A stretch of DNA of 64,000 nt from a bacterium (GTDB lineage Bacteria; Cyanobacteriota; Vampirovibrionia; Gastranaerophilales; Gastranaerophilaceae): the NCBI GenBank assembly GCA_017626055.1, contig JAGAJM010000006.1, positions 124,001-188,000 of the forward strand, given 5' to 3'. Position numbers and translations under genes: made by a program. A model generated the notes under the pieces. That model had not been told where the DNA came from and ran no database searches. It saw only the letters and a list, made by a program, of their open reading frames with translations. Of the stretch, positions 35,123 through 43,111 are shown in pieces; position 1 is the stretch's first letter; each line of letters begins with the position of its first letter.

Positions 35123-35941
35123 TTATATTTCTATCAATTTATCTTTTAACATTTTTGCTACTTTAACATGAACCGCGTGTCCTGCTTCTTTTGCTAAGAT
35201 TTGGCATCTTAGGTTTAGAGGGTTCACGCCTGTTAAGTATAAGTCGCCGATTAAATCAAGCATTTTGTGTTTTATTTGTTCGTGTTCTGAACGTAATTCT
35301 GTTGTATAACCGCCGTCATCTGTTAAACCAACAGTGTTTTCTTGAGTTACGCCTTGAGCAAAGCCTAGCATTTGATATTTTTTCAAATCTTTGTAAAAAC
35401 CAAATGTTCTTGCTTCGATAATTTCATATTTATTTTTAGGGTTGAAATTAACAAAGCGTCTTGTCAAATCTGGGTGGTCGTAATTAACCGCATATGACAT
35501 GAATAAATTGTCACTTGGTAAAATTACAAGGCTTGTTTTTCCGTTTATGTAATAAACTGGTTCAGATACTGTGTAAAATTGGTCTTTTGCAAAGAAAGGT
35601 TTGTCTGTTCCAGCTTCCTTGATTGCCTCAACCCATTGCAATGCACTACCATCTAAGATAGGTACTTCTTCTTCTGTCATACAAATATCAACAGAATCTA
35701 TATGACAAAAAGCCAAAGCTGCTGATAAATGTTCTGTAAGCATAGCACGAGCTTTTTTTGTACCTAGGACAACACAATGATCAGTTGATACCACATTATC
35801 AACATCTGCAGTGAAGGAATCTTTATCCTTTACGAAGTATCTTATTTGTCCAGAATTTGATGGGAATAAAGTAACTTCGCAAGGTTTATTTTTCATTAAG
35901 CCGTTTCCGACAAGTTTAACTTCTTTCTTTAGCGTTACCAT
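35123..35941 (-). CDS. lpxC: UDP-3-O-acyl-N-acetylglucosamine deacetylase
   Basis: LpxC catalyses the committed step of lipid A synthesis. Zinc-site motifs are seen: L-S-A-A-L-A-F-C-H-I-D (first His), E-H-E-Q-I-K-H-K-M-L-D-L-I-G-D-L (H-K-x-L-D), and A-G-H-A-V-H near the end. Length 272 is normal. Six bases separate it from lpxD. Its presence argues for an outer membrane with lipopolysaccharide. Confidence 0.96.
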   Translation of the reverse strand: MVTLKKEVKLVGNGLMKNKPCEVTLFPSNSGQIRYFVKDKDSFTADVDNVVSTDHCVVLGTKKARAMLTEHLSAALAFCHIDSVDICMTEEEVPILDGSALQWVEAIKEAGTDKPFFAKDQFYTVSEPVYYINGKTSLVILPSDNLFMSYAVNYDHPDLTRRFVNFNPKNKYEIIEARTFGFYKDLKKYQMLGFAQGVTQENTVGLTDDGGYTTELRSEHEQIKHKMLDLIGDLYLTGVNPLNLRCQILAKEAGHAVHVKVAKMLKDKLIEI

Positions 35942-35947
35942 TTGTTA

Positions 35948-37042
35948 TTAGTCCTCTTGATGTGCTTCTTCGAAAGATTTTAGCATTGGTTCAAATTTTC
36001 TGAACTTAGCAAAGATTTCCTGAGCATCTTTCATTGTTTTTAGTTGTTTGATGAAATCTTTTCTTGGAACTGCTGGAATACCAACAATGATTGATTTAGC
36101 TGGGAATGATTTTGTTACACCAGCTTTTGCGGTAATGATTGTATCAGAACCAATTTCGATGTGATCAGCTAAACCAGCTTGACCTGCGATTACTACTCTG
36201 TCACCGATTACGCAACTTCCTGCAATACCTACTTGAGAAACGATTAAACAACCTTTTCCGATACGGCAGTTATGACCAATCATAACTAAGTCATCGATTT
36301 TTGTATTGTCGCCAATAACAGTGTTTTCAATAGTACCTCTGTCAATAGCTGTATTAGCACCGATTTCAACGTTATTGCCAATTATAACTGAACCTATTGA
36401 TGGAATTTTGAAAATAACTTGTTCAACGTCCCCTTCTTTAATTTCACCATCTTGTCTAGCTTGTTCGATGTTGTTAGGGTTTTCAGTTACAAAGCTGAAA
36501 CCATCCGCACCTAAAGATACGCCATGTTGAAGAATTACATCGTTACCGATTTGAACTCTGTCACCAACGTTTACTCCTGGGTGGAAGAAACAGTTATTAC
36601 CGATTTTTACGTTACTTCCGATATAAGAATTTGCTAGAATTTTTGTATTATCACCGATTATAGCATTTGGAGAAACTACAACATTTGGTCCGATACATAC
36701 GTTTTGACCTAATTTTGCAGTTGGGTCAACAGTTGCCGTTGGGTGAATATCTTTATTTACAACAGGTGGAACGTAGAATAAGTTTAATAATTTCATCATT
36801 GCAAGTCTAGGTCTTTCAACTTCAATTGTAGTGAAACCATCGATTTGAACTCCTAATGGAACTAAAGCTGCTTTAGCTTTTGAGTTTGTAAGATTTGCGA
36901 TTTCTTCTTCGCCTAAAGCTAATGCTAATGTGTTTTCATCACTTAGTAATGGTGGAGCAATTTGTGTAATAGCAGGACTTTCAGCCTTTGTTAGCATACC
37001 GCCTACAATTTGTGTGATTTCTTCTACTGTAAATGATCTCAT
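35948..37042 (-). CDS. lpxD: UDP-3-O-(3-hydroxyacyl)glucosamine N-acyltransferase
   Basis: The 364-residue trimeric acyltransferase has an N-terminal uridine-binding domain and a left-handed beta-helix built from I-G-x-N-V-x-I hexapeptides (about 100-300), ending in a C-terminal helix. Key H-x-x-x-x-x and D-R-G-T-I-E-N-T segments match LpxD. It adds the N-linked hydroxyacyl chain after LpxC. AAGGAGAAGG is its ribosome binding site. Confidence 0.95.
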   Translation of the reverse strand: MRSFTVEEITQIVGGMLTKAESPAITQIAPPLLSDENTLALALGEEEIANLTNSKAKAALVPLGVQIDGFTTIEVERPRLAMMKLLNLFYVPPVVNKDIHPTATVDPTAKLGQNVCIGPNVVVSPNAIIGDNTKILANSYIGSNVKIGNNCFFHPGVNVGDRVQIGNDVILQHGVSLGADGFSFVTENPNNIEQARQDGEIKEGDVEQVIFKIPSIGSVIIGNNVEIGANTAIDRGTIENTVIGDNTKIDDLVMIGHNCRIGKGCLIVSQVGIAGSCVIGDRVVIAGQAGLADHIEIGSDTIITAKAGVTKSFPAKSIIVGIPAVPRKDFIKQLKTMKDAQEIFAKFRKFEPMLKSFEEAHQED

Positions 37043-37065
37043 TCTACCTTCTCCTTATATTTAAT

Positions 37066-37536
37066 TTAATTTTCTTTCATTTTAGCAATTGTTGAAGTTG
37101 TTGATTTTCCTTCAACAAAAGTTATAAACTCAACTCTTGTATTATTTTTTTTCATTATATCTGCTTCTGGCAAAGTTTCCATTGTGTAATCTGCACCTTT
37201 TGTATAAACATCTGGTTTGATTTCATCTAGAAGTAATGCTGGACTATCTTCGTCAAACATTACAACATAATCTACGCAAGATAATGCACATAAAATCTCT
37301 GCTCTATCGTCTTGGTTATTTATTGGACGAGTTGGGCCTTTTATTGAGCGAACAGATTTGTCAGAATTTAGTAAAACAATACTGTAATCAGCGAAAGATT
37401 TTGTTTTTTGCAAATATCTAACGTGTCCAACGTGCAAGATATCAAAACAACCATTAGTTGTTACCACTGTTTTACCACTTTTGTGCAGTTTTTCGACAAA
37501 GTCTGCTACGTTTTCTCTTCTAAGAACTTGTCCCAT
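37066..37536 (-). CDS. rfaE2: D-glycero-beta-D-manno-heptose 1-phosphate adenylyltransferase-like protein
   Basis: The 156-residue cytidylyltransferase-fold protein has T-T-N-G-C-F-D-I-L-H-V-G-H-V-R-Y-L, S-V-R-S-I-K-G-P-T-R-P-I and Y-T-K-G-A-D-Y, which match the C-terminal half of HldE. It activates heptose-1-phosphate for LPS core or cell-surface glycans. As a standalone protein it needs a separate kinase partner, not in the window. First gene of the lipid A series. Confidence 0.92.
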   Translation of the reverse strand: MGQVLRRENVADFVEKLHKSGKTVVTTNGCFDILHVGHVRYLQKTKSFADYSIVLLNSDKSVRSIKGPTRPINNQDDRAEILCALSCVDYVVMFDEDSPALLLDEIKPDVYTKGADYTMETLPEADIMKKNNTRVEFITFVEGKSTTSTIAKMKEN

Positions 37537-37609
37537 AAAATATACCCTCTAATACCCTAATTATATAATAAACACTACTAATTTAACCCATTTATTAACA
37601 AAAAGTAAT

Positions 37610-37642
37610 AAAAATCCCCCTAATATTTAGGAGGATTTTTAT
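37610..37642 (-). terminator. terminator of the small minus-strand genes
   Basis: AAAAATCC-CCCTAA and TTAGGAGGATTTTT form an imperfect long stem with T-runs on both strands, immediately past the stop of the gene at 37642. Confidence 0.85.
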
Positions 37643-37860
37643 TAAATGTTATTTCTTAAATTTTCAATTACTCTAGTTTTTGGATTGACAAAGCCTCTTA
37701 AAAATTTTGGGAGCTTCAATCTTACAGGTTTTTCGTTTTCGTAATTAGAGCAAAGTCTTTCTGTCATAAGTCTATGAGCTCTTTCTTGAGTTGGGTTGTT
37801 GATTGTGATTTTTCTAGCACCACGTATAACTGGGGTAATTGTTAATTTTTTAATGTCCAC
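37642..37860 (-). CDS. small basic hypothetical protein, 72 aa
   Basis: A GTG start at 37860 with AGAGGA upstream opens a 72-codon frame (M-D-I-K-K-L-T-I-T-P-V-I-R-G-A-R-K). The product is basic, with no signal or known motif. It follows the 103-residue gene by 21 bases on the same strand and ends at a strong terminator, both consistent with a real gene. Confidence 0.6.
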   Translation of the reverse strand: MDIKKLTITPVIRGARKITINNPTQERAHRLMTERLCSNYENEKPVRLKLPKFLRGFVNPKTRVIENLRNNI

Positions 37861-37881
37861 GTGTTTCCTCTTTCAAATTTT

Positions 37882-38193
37882 CTATTTTCTATTTACAAAT
37901 ATAACGTTTGTTTTGCGGTGGATAGGGCTCCAAGGTGCAAATTCTTTGTACTTTTCGCTATCAAGCATAGTTTGCATTTGTCTTACATAAACATCTGCAG
38001 GAGGTTGTTTTTCCAAAGTAACCACCTCAAGTTGCCCGCCAATTCTAGGGGTAAGTCTTTGTATGATTTCTTTTGTGGAGTTTTCACGTTTAACTTCACG
38101 AGTTAATTTATGCTTAGAACTCCACCATTCAGGGTTTTGAAATTTTTTACCACCAACAGTTAATGTAGTTAATGCTTCTGATAATTTAGGCAT
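37882..38193 (-). CDS. hypothetical basic protein, 103 aa
   Basis: ATG at 38193 follows AAAGGAATAGC. The product begins M-P-K-L-S-E-A-L-T-T-L-T-V and contains W-W-S-S-K-H-K-L and T-P-R-I-G-G-Q-L-E-V-V. It is soluble and basic; no family recognised. It is probably co-transcribed with the 72-residue gene after it. Confidence 0.65.
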   Translation of the reverse strand: MPKLSEALTTLTVGGKKFQNPEWWSSKHKLTREVKRENSTKEIIQRLTPRIGGQLEVVTLEKQPPADVYVRQMQTMLDSEKYKEFAPWSPIHRKTNVIFVNRK

Positions 38194-38252
38194 AGCTATT
38201 CCTTTGTTTTCTTTATGTTCATTTAAAATGGAAACAAAATATTTTTTGCTAT

Positions 38253-39275
38253 TTAATAAAGTTCCATTTCAATAACTTTTTTACAAATTCTTACAGTGTT
38301 CAATGCAGCACCAATTCTGATGTTATCAGCTACACACCACAAAGAAATGCCGTTATCAAATGCTAGGTTCTTTCTAATTCTGCCTACAAATACTGGGTCA
38401 ACACCTGAAGCATCACGTGTTGTTGGGTATTCAAAATTATCAGGGTTATCGATAACTGTCAGTCCGAAAGAATCTTTTAGGATTTCACGAACTTCTTCTG
38501 GGGTAACTGATTTTTCAAATTCAATATCAACCGCTTCGGAGTGTCCATTATAAACAGGAACTCTTGCAGCTGTACATGAAATTGGTAAGTTTTCTGGCAA
38601 GTGAAGAATTTTTTTAGTTTCTTTTACAACTTTCATTTCTTCTTTTGTGTAACCATTTTCACAGAATACGTCAATTTGTGGAATTACGTTAAATGAAATT
38701 GGTTTTTTAAATGCTTCGTTTGTAAAATCTTCACCAGCTAAAGTTGCTTTTGTGTTTTCTGTTAGTTCGTTAATTGCTTTTAAACCTGCGCCAGATACTG
38801 CTTGGTATGTTGAAACAATAAGTTTTTTGATACCAAATTTTTCGTGAAGTGGTTTTAAAACTAGCATCAATTGTGAAGTTGAGCAGTTAGGGTTAGCAAT
38901 GATGCCTTTGTGTTTTCTAAGGTCTTCATCGTTAACGTAAGCAATTACTAGAGGTACATCTTCATCCATTCTGAAAGCTGATGAATTATCAATTAAAACT
39001 CCGCCACGTTTTACGATTTCTGGCGCAAATTTTTGTGATGTTGAACCACCAGCAGATGCTAGTACAATATTTACACCATCAAAACTTTCAGGTGTTGCTT
39101 CTTCAACAGTGTATTCTTTGCCTTGGAATTGAATCTTCGTGCCAGCTGATTTTGCACTTGATAAAAACTTGATTGAACCAAAATCTACTTTTAATTCATC
39201 AACGATTTTTGTAATTTCTCTTCCAACTACGCCTGTTGCACCTAAAATTGCAATGTTTGCTTTTTGTTTTGACAT
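38253..39275 (-). CDS. asd: aspartate-semialdehyde dehydrogenase
   Basis: The 340-residue enzyme makes aspartate semialdehyde for lysine, methionine and threonine. The NADP-binding G-A-T-G-V-V-G-R (12-19), the catalytic Cys131 in A-N-P-N-C-S-T-S-Q, Y-Q-A-V-S-G-A-G and N-G-H-S-E-A-V are present. Same lysine pathway as dapB at 33030, but not in the same operon. AGAGGA precedes the ATG. Confidence 0.97.
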   Translation of the reverse strand: MSKQKANIAILGATGVVGREITKIVDELKVDFGSIKFLSSAKSAGTKIQFQGKEYTVEEATPESFDGVNIVLASAGGSTSQKFAPEIVKRGGVLIDNSSAFRMDEDVPLVIAYVNDEDLRKHKGIIANPNCSTSQLMLVLKPLHEKFGIKKLIVSTYQAVSGAGLKAINELTENTKATLAGEDFTNEAFKKPISFNVIPQIDVFCENGYTKEEMKVVKETKKILHLPENLPISCTAARVPVYNGHSEAVDIEFEKSVTPEEVREILKDSFGLTVIDNPDNFEYPTTRDASGVDPVFVGRIRKNLAFDNGISLWCVADNIRIGAALNTVRICKKVIEMELY

Positions 39276-39379
39276 AATAAATATCCTCTTCTAGTGTACG
39301 GATTTTATCATACTACAAGTGCAACATTGAGGCTATAAAATAAGTGTAATTTTTACAACAGTTTACAAAGGAAAGGTCT

Positions 39380-40783
39380 TTAGCCTAAGTATTTTTGCAA
39401 AGATTCTCTGTTAAATACTTCAACACTATTTTGAGAGTGGATAAATACCATGCTTGAAATGATTGATTTTAGTGTATCAAAATCTGAGAATGACATTTTA
39501 TTTCTCAAATCTTCCATATTATTTGCTAAAAATTCCATAATAATAGTTTTGTCATTATAAACCAGGCTTGAGAAATAATCAAAAGATTCTTTTGATTTTA
39601 TACCTTCAAGATAGATAATATCTGGATTTTGGAATTCAATAAATCGTGTTGCTTTATCCATGTTGAATCCAACATTTTCATTAAATTCACACTGATTAAC
39701 CCCTTTAAGTTCGTATTTTGAAATACTTTCAAGGGTCATAATATTTTTAGCTTTTGATTTTGCAGCCTCAAGTAAAAGTGAATAGATTACGTGAGTTTTA
39801 CCGCTTAAAGATGATCCGCAAACCAATATAATACCAGGTTTTTCTAGTGAAAGTTTGATTTCAGATAATTCTGTTTTGTTTGAAATAATCTCATCCAACG
39901 CTTTTGGTGGTTTGTAGATTTTTAAGAAAATTCTTTCACCCATAATGGTGGGGAATGTTGAAACACTTGCAATTACAATAATATTATCAACTTTAAAACA
40001 TAATTTCCCAAGTTGAGGAACTTCTGAAACTGATGGATCAAGTTCTGATAATGTTTTTAATTTTGCAGCGAATAAAGTAACAAGGGCTGTTGGGATTACC
40101 CCTTTGTTTGTTAATTCACCATGTTTTTTAAAGTTTACTCCCAAACCTTCTTCTTCGCCTTGGAAAGTAACTTCGTGAATTCCTTCTAAAATTGCTTGTT
40201 TTAAGATTGCACGAATAATTTTTTGGATGTGATTATCGCTTAGGTCTTCTGTGTGGAGTTCGTCTTGCCAATCATAGCCTGAGTTTGAGTCTGTTGAAAT
40301 GTTGCCAACAGTTACATCAATTTTGTATGATTCATCAATTTTTTTAAGAATACTTTCTTCAGAAGATAGAACAGGGTCAATTTCACATTCGGCACTTTCC
40401 ATAATTTTGTCGATGGCGAACAAATCTCTTGGGTCTGCCATTGCAACAGTAAGTGTATTTTCAATTTTGAAAAGTGGAATAATTTTGTATCTTCTAGCAT
40501 CAGAATAGCTGATGTATTTTAAACATTTTGGGTCAAGTTGATAGTCGTTCAAGTCAACAAAAGGGGTGTGAAGTTTTGATTCTAAGAATTTTATCAACTG
40601 TTCTTCAGTTAAAAATCCAGAATTGATTAGAGCTTGTCCGATGTTGATGTTTTGAGCATTTGCAATTTCTTCAGCTTGCTCGACAACTTCGTATTGTACA
40701 AGACCTTCTCTTACTAAGTCATATTTTAAAGTTTCAAGTGTTTTGTTTGTAATGATATTCATCTTATTTGGAAAAATCCTCAT
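39380..40783 (-). CDS. divergent GspE/PilB-like secretion ATPase
   Basis: The 467-residue product has the GspE N-terminal domain (about 25-155; L-V-Q-Y-E-V-V-E-Q-A, G-Q-A-L-I-N-S-G-F-L-T-E) and a RecA-like ATPase domain with P-loop G-S-S-L-S-G-K-T (323-330). The region expected to hold the Walker B and His boxes reads P-D-I-I-Y-L-E-G-I-K-S instead of the usual G-E-I-R-D, and the tetracysteine is missing. It may be catalytically weak or a regulatory paralogue of a type IV pilus or type II secretion ATPase. A response regulator gene precedes it. Confidence 0.8.
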   Translation of the reverse strand: MRIFPNKMNIITNKTLETLKYDLVREGLVQYEVVEQAEEIANAQNINIGQALINSGFLTEEQLIKFLESKLHTPFVDLNDYQLDPKCLKYISYSDARRYKIIPLFKIENTLTVAMADPRDLFAIDKIMESAECEIDPVLSSEESILKKIDESYKIDVTVGNISTDSNSGYDWQDELHTEDLSDNHIQKIIRAILKQAILEGIHEVTFQGEEEGLGVNFKKHGELTNKGVIPTALVTLFAAKLKTLSELDPSVSEVPQLGKLCFKVDNIIVIASVSTFPTIMGERIFLKIYKPPKALDEIISNKTELSEIKLSLEKPGIILVCGSSLSGKTHVIYSLLLEAAKSKAKNIMTLESISKYELKGVNQCEFNENVGFNMDKATRFIEFQNPDIIYLEGIKSKESFDYFSSLVYNDKTIIMEFLANNMEDLRNKMSFSDFDTLKSIISSMVFIHSQNSVEVFNRESLQKYLG

Positions 40784-40788
40784 CTTAC

Positions 40789-40805
40789 CCTCTCCATAAG
40801 AGAGG
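40789..40805 (-). promoter_or_regulatory. hairpin sequestering the ribosome binding site of the GspE-like gene
   Basis: In minus-strand reading, CCTCTC-TTATG-GAGAGG is a perfect 6-bp stem. Its 3' arm is the GAGAGGG Shine-Dalgarno sequence of the gene starting at 40783. Folding would hide the ribosome binding site between the two co-transcribed genes. Confidence 0.55.
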
Positions 40806-40816
40806 ACATTTTATTA

Positions 40817-41179
40817 TTATCCTAGGTATTTTTGAACAGTTTTTACTACTTCATCAAGGTCAAATGGTTTTGTGATGTATTCATCAGCACCAGTTTCTTC
40901 TCCGATAAGTTTGTCTTCTTCTTGTGAACGAGCTGTAATCATTAGAATTGGAATGTTTTTATATTTAGCATCGAATTTCAATAATCTGCTAATTTTAAAT
41001 CCATTAATTCTTGGCATCATAACGTCTAAAATAATTAAATCAGGCACAATTTCTCGTGCAAGTTTTAGTCCATCTTCGCCATTGTATGCGCAATAGCAAG
41101 AATAGTCACAATTCTCAAGTACAAACTTAAGACTTTCTACAATGTCTTGTTCATCATCTACAATAAGAATTTTTTTCAT
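40817..41179 (-). CDS. single-domain response regulator
   Basis: The 120-residue receiver-only protein has V-D-D-E-Q-D, phospho-Asp in L-I-I-L-D-V-M-M-P, T/S in M-I-T-A-R and Lys in Y-I-T-K-P-F-D. It has no output domain, as in PilG/PilH or CheY. Its position before a GspE-like gene suggests control of a pilus or secretion machine. GGGGAAAG precedes the ATG. Confidence 0.95.
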   Translation of the reverse strand: MKKILIVDDEQDIVESLKFVLENCDYSCYCAYNGEDGLKLAREIVPDLIILDVMMPRINGFKISRLLKFDAKYKNIPILMITARSQEEDKLIGEETGADEYITKPFDLDEVVKTVQKYLG

Positions 41180-41268
41180 ACTTTCCCCTAATCCTTCTGT
41201 ATTTTACAGTATAACATATATTTGCAAACAGTGTAAAAGATGTTACAATTCTTTTAACAGGAGAGATT

Positions 41269-41964
41269 ATGTTAGAAAGAACAATTGCTTTAAAAAGAAA
41301 TCCGTTTTTTGTTTTTACTTTAAGATTTTTACCAATTATATTCTGGGGTGGGATGTTTTCTATCTGGACGTATTATGCATTTAGTTCAGATATTTCAAAA
41401 TGGAGTTGTTTTTTCTTTTTTGTTATAGCAATTTGTTTTGGTATAAATGATTTAAGAAATAATAATAAAAGTATAAGATTTTCTGAAACGGGTATTTCAA
41501 TTTTAAGAAACAAAGGGAAAGAATTAATAGTTGAAAAATTTTATCCAGCGGTGGAATTTGTAAGGATTGATTGTAATGAAACATTTAAAAATGTATATCT
41601 GACTTTGAATACAAGGAAATCTTTTAAACGTTATGAGTTGCTTAAATACAATTCTGCGCATATGTTGGGTGCGGATAAGTTTTTTATGGTTAAGGCTGAA
41701 ATGTGCAGATATTTCCCAAGTTTTGCACATGAATGTATTGATGATGAGGTTAAAGCATATCTTGAAACTGGTAATTTAAGTGAGTTTATAAAAAATAAGG
41801 TTGAAATAGCTAGGTGTCAAGCCGCAGTATTATTTGTTGCAGAGTTAGTATTTACTGCAATTCCGCTAGGTTTGTGTTTGCTTGCTTTTTCTTGGGTAAT
41901 TGTAAAATTTGTCTATCACTTTTTGCTAATTATTGTTTGGGTTTTAGACAAACTTAAACTTTAA
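41269..41964 (+). CDS. membrane protein of unknown function, 231 aa
   Basis: Two transmembrane segments lie near residues 22-60, a soluble PH-like middle part follows (about 70-165; S-I-R-F-S-E-T-G-I-S-I-L, typical of bacterial PH-domain membrane proteins), and one or two spans near 190-228 end it. The middle match is by feel, not proven. ACAGGAGAG is a good ribosome binding site. It overlaps the dxr end by 11 bases, tail to tail. Confidence 0.7.
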   Translation: MLERTIALKRNPFFVFTLRFLPIIFWGGMFSIWTYYAFSSDISKWSCFFFFVIAICFGINDLRNNNKSIRFSETGISILRNKGKELIVEKFYPAVEFVRIDCNETFKNVYLTLNTRKSFKRYELLKYNSAHMLGADKFFMVKAEMCRYFPSFAHECIDDEVKAYLETGNLSEFIKNKVEIARCQAAVLFVAELVFTAIPLGLCLLAFSWVIVKFVYHFLLIIVWVLDKLKL

Positions 41965-43099
41965 TTAATTCTTTTGCTTTTATTCTAATCTCATTGTCGA
42001 TTTCAAAAATTTCATCAATTGATGGAGTTTTAATAACATTGTGTTTTGACATCATTTTTTCTGTAATTGTGTAGATATCAAATAGTTTTATTTTGCCATC
42101 AAGGAAAGCAAAGACAGCTTCTTCGTTTGCGGCATTAAGACATACTGTCGCACTTCCCCCAGTTTGCCCTGCTTGATAAGCAAGTTTTAGTGTTGGGAAT
42201 TTTTGATAATCTGGTTCTTCAAAATCTAATCTCGCAATTTCTGAAAAACTAAAGCTTTTTGATTTAATGCCCTCATATCGTTCTGGGTATGTAATAGCAT
42301 ATTGGATTGGAATATGCATGCTAGGAAGTCCAATTTGGGCTATAACGCTACCATCAACGTATTCTATTGCTGAGTGGATAATGCTTTGTGGATGAATAAC
42401 AACATCGATTTTATCGTATGGCATATTGAATAAGTGATGTGCTTCAATAATTTCTAAACCTTTATTCATCAATGTTGCAGAATCGACTGTGATTTTTCTT
42501 CCCATATTCCAGCGAGGGTGAGCTAAAGCTTCTGTAACTGTGCCATTTTTCATATCGTTAATTGATTTTCTTAAGAATGGTCCCCCGCTTGCAGTAACAA
42601 TTAGCTTTTCAACTTGTGAAATATCTTTTATACATTGATGAATTGCGCAGTGTTCACTATCTACTGGAATAATGTTTACACCAGCTTCTTTTGCTTTTGT
42701 CATAACAATATCACCAGCCATGACAAGAGTTTCTTTATTTGCAAGTGCTATATCAATGCCGTTTTCGATTGCTTTAAGTGTTGGTTTTAAGCCTATCTTT
42801 CCTGAAACGGCAACAAGGATAATATCGTTTTCTTTGTTTGAACAAATTTCGTTAAGTCCGTCAGAGCCTTGTAAGATTTTAGCACTATGATTACCTTTTA
42901 AAAGTTCAGGTGTACAAGTTGCACAAATATATTTTGGTTGGAATTTTTCGGCTTGTTGTCTTAAGAGTTCTGCATTATTTCCACCAGTAAGTGCAATTAT
43001 TTCAAATTTATCTTGAAGTTTTTCTATAACTTCAAGGGCTTGTGTTCCAATAGATCCAGTTGAACCTAGTATGCTAATTTTTCTTTTTTGAATACTCAT
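41954..43099 (-). CDS. dxr: 1-deoxy-D-xylulose 5-phosphate reductoisomerase
   Basis: The 381-residue enzyme makes 2-C-methyl-D-erythritol 4-phosphate in the MEP isoprenoid pathway. The NADPH site G-S-T-G-S-I-G-T-Q (12-20), A-N-K-E-T-L-V, V-D-S-E-H-C-A-I and S-G-G-P-F-L match. Length is normal. It starts 12 bases after the histidine kinase but has its own six-base-spaced TATAAT, so it may be independently transcribed and leaderless. Confidence 0.96.
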   Translation of the reverse strand: MSIQKRKISILGSTGSIGTQALEVIEKLQDKFEIIALTGGNNAELLRQQAEKFQPKYICATCTPELLKGNHSAKILQGSDGLNEICSNKENDIILVAVSGKIGLKPTLKAIENGIDIALANKETLVMAGDIVMTKAKEAGVNIIPVDSEHCAIHQCIKDISQVEKLIVTASGGPFLRKSINDMKNGTVTEALAHPRWNMGRKITVDSATLMNKGLEIIEAHHLFNMPYDKIDVVIHPQSIIHSAIEYVDGSVIAQIGLPSMHIPIQYAITYPERYEGIKSKSFSFSEIARLDFEEPDYQKFPTLKLAYQAGQTGGSATVCLNAANEEAVFAFLDGKIKLFDIYTITEKMMSKHNVIKTPSIDEIFEIDNEIRIKAKELIKV

Positions 43100-43105
43100 A
43101 GTTTT

Positions 43106-43111
43106 ATTATA
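43106..43111 (-). promoter_or_regulatory. -10 element of dxr, predicted leaderless
   Basis: TATAAT on the minus strand with six bases to the ATG at 43099. It lies right against the end of the upstream kinase gene. No convincing -35. Confidence 0.5.
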
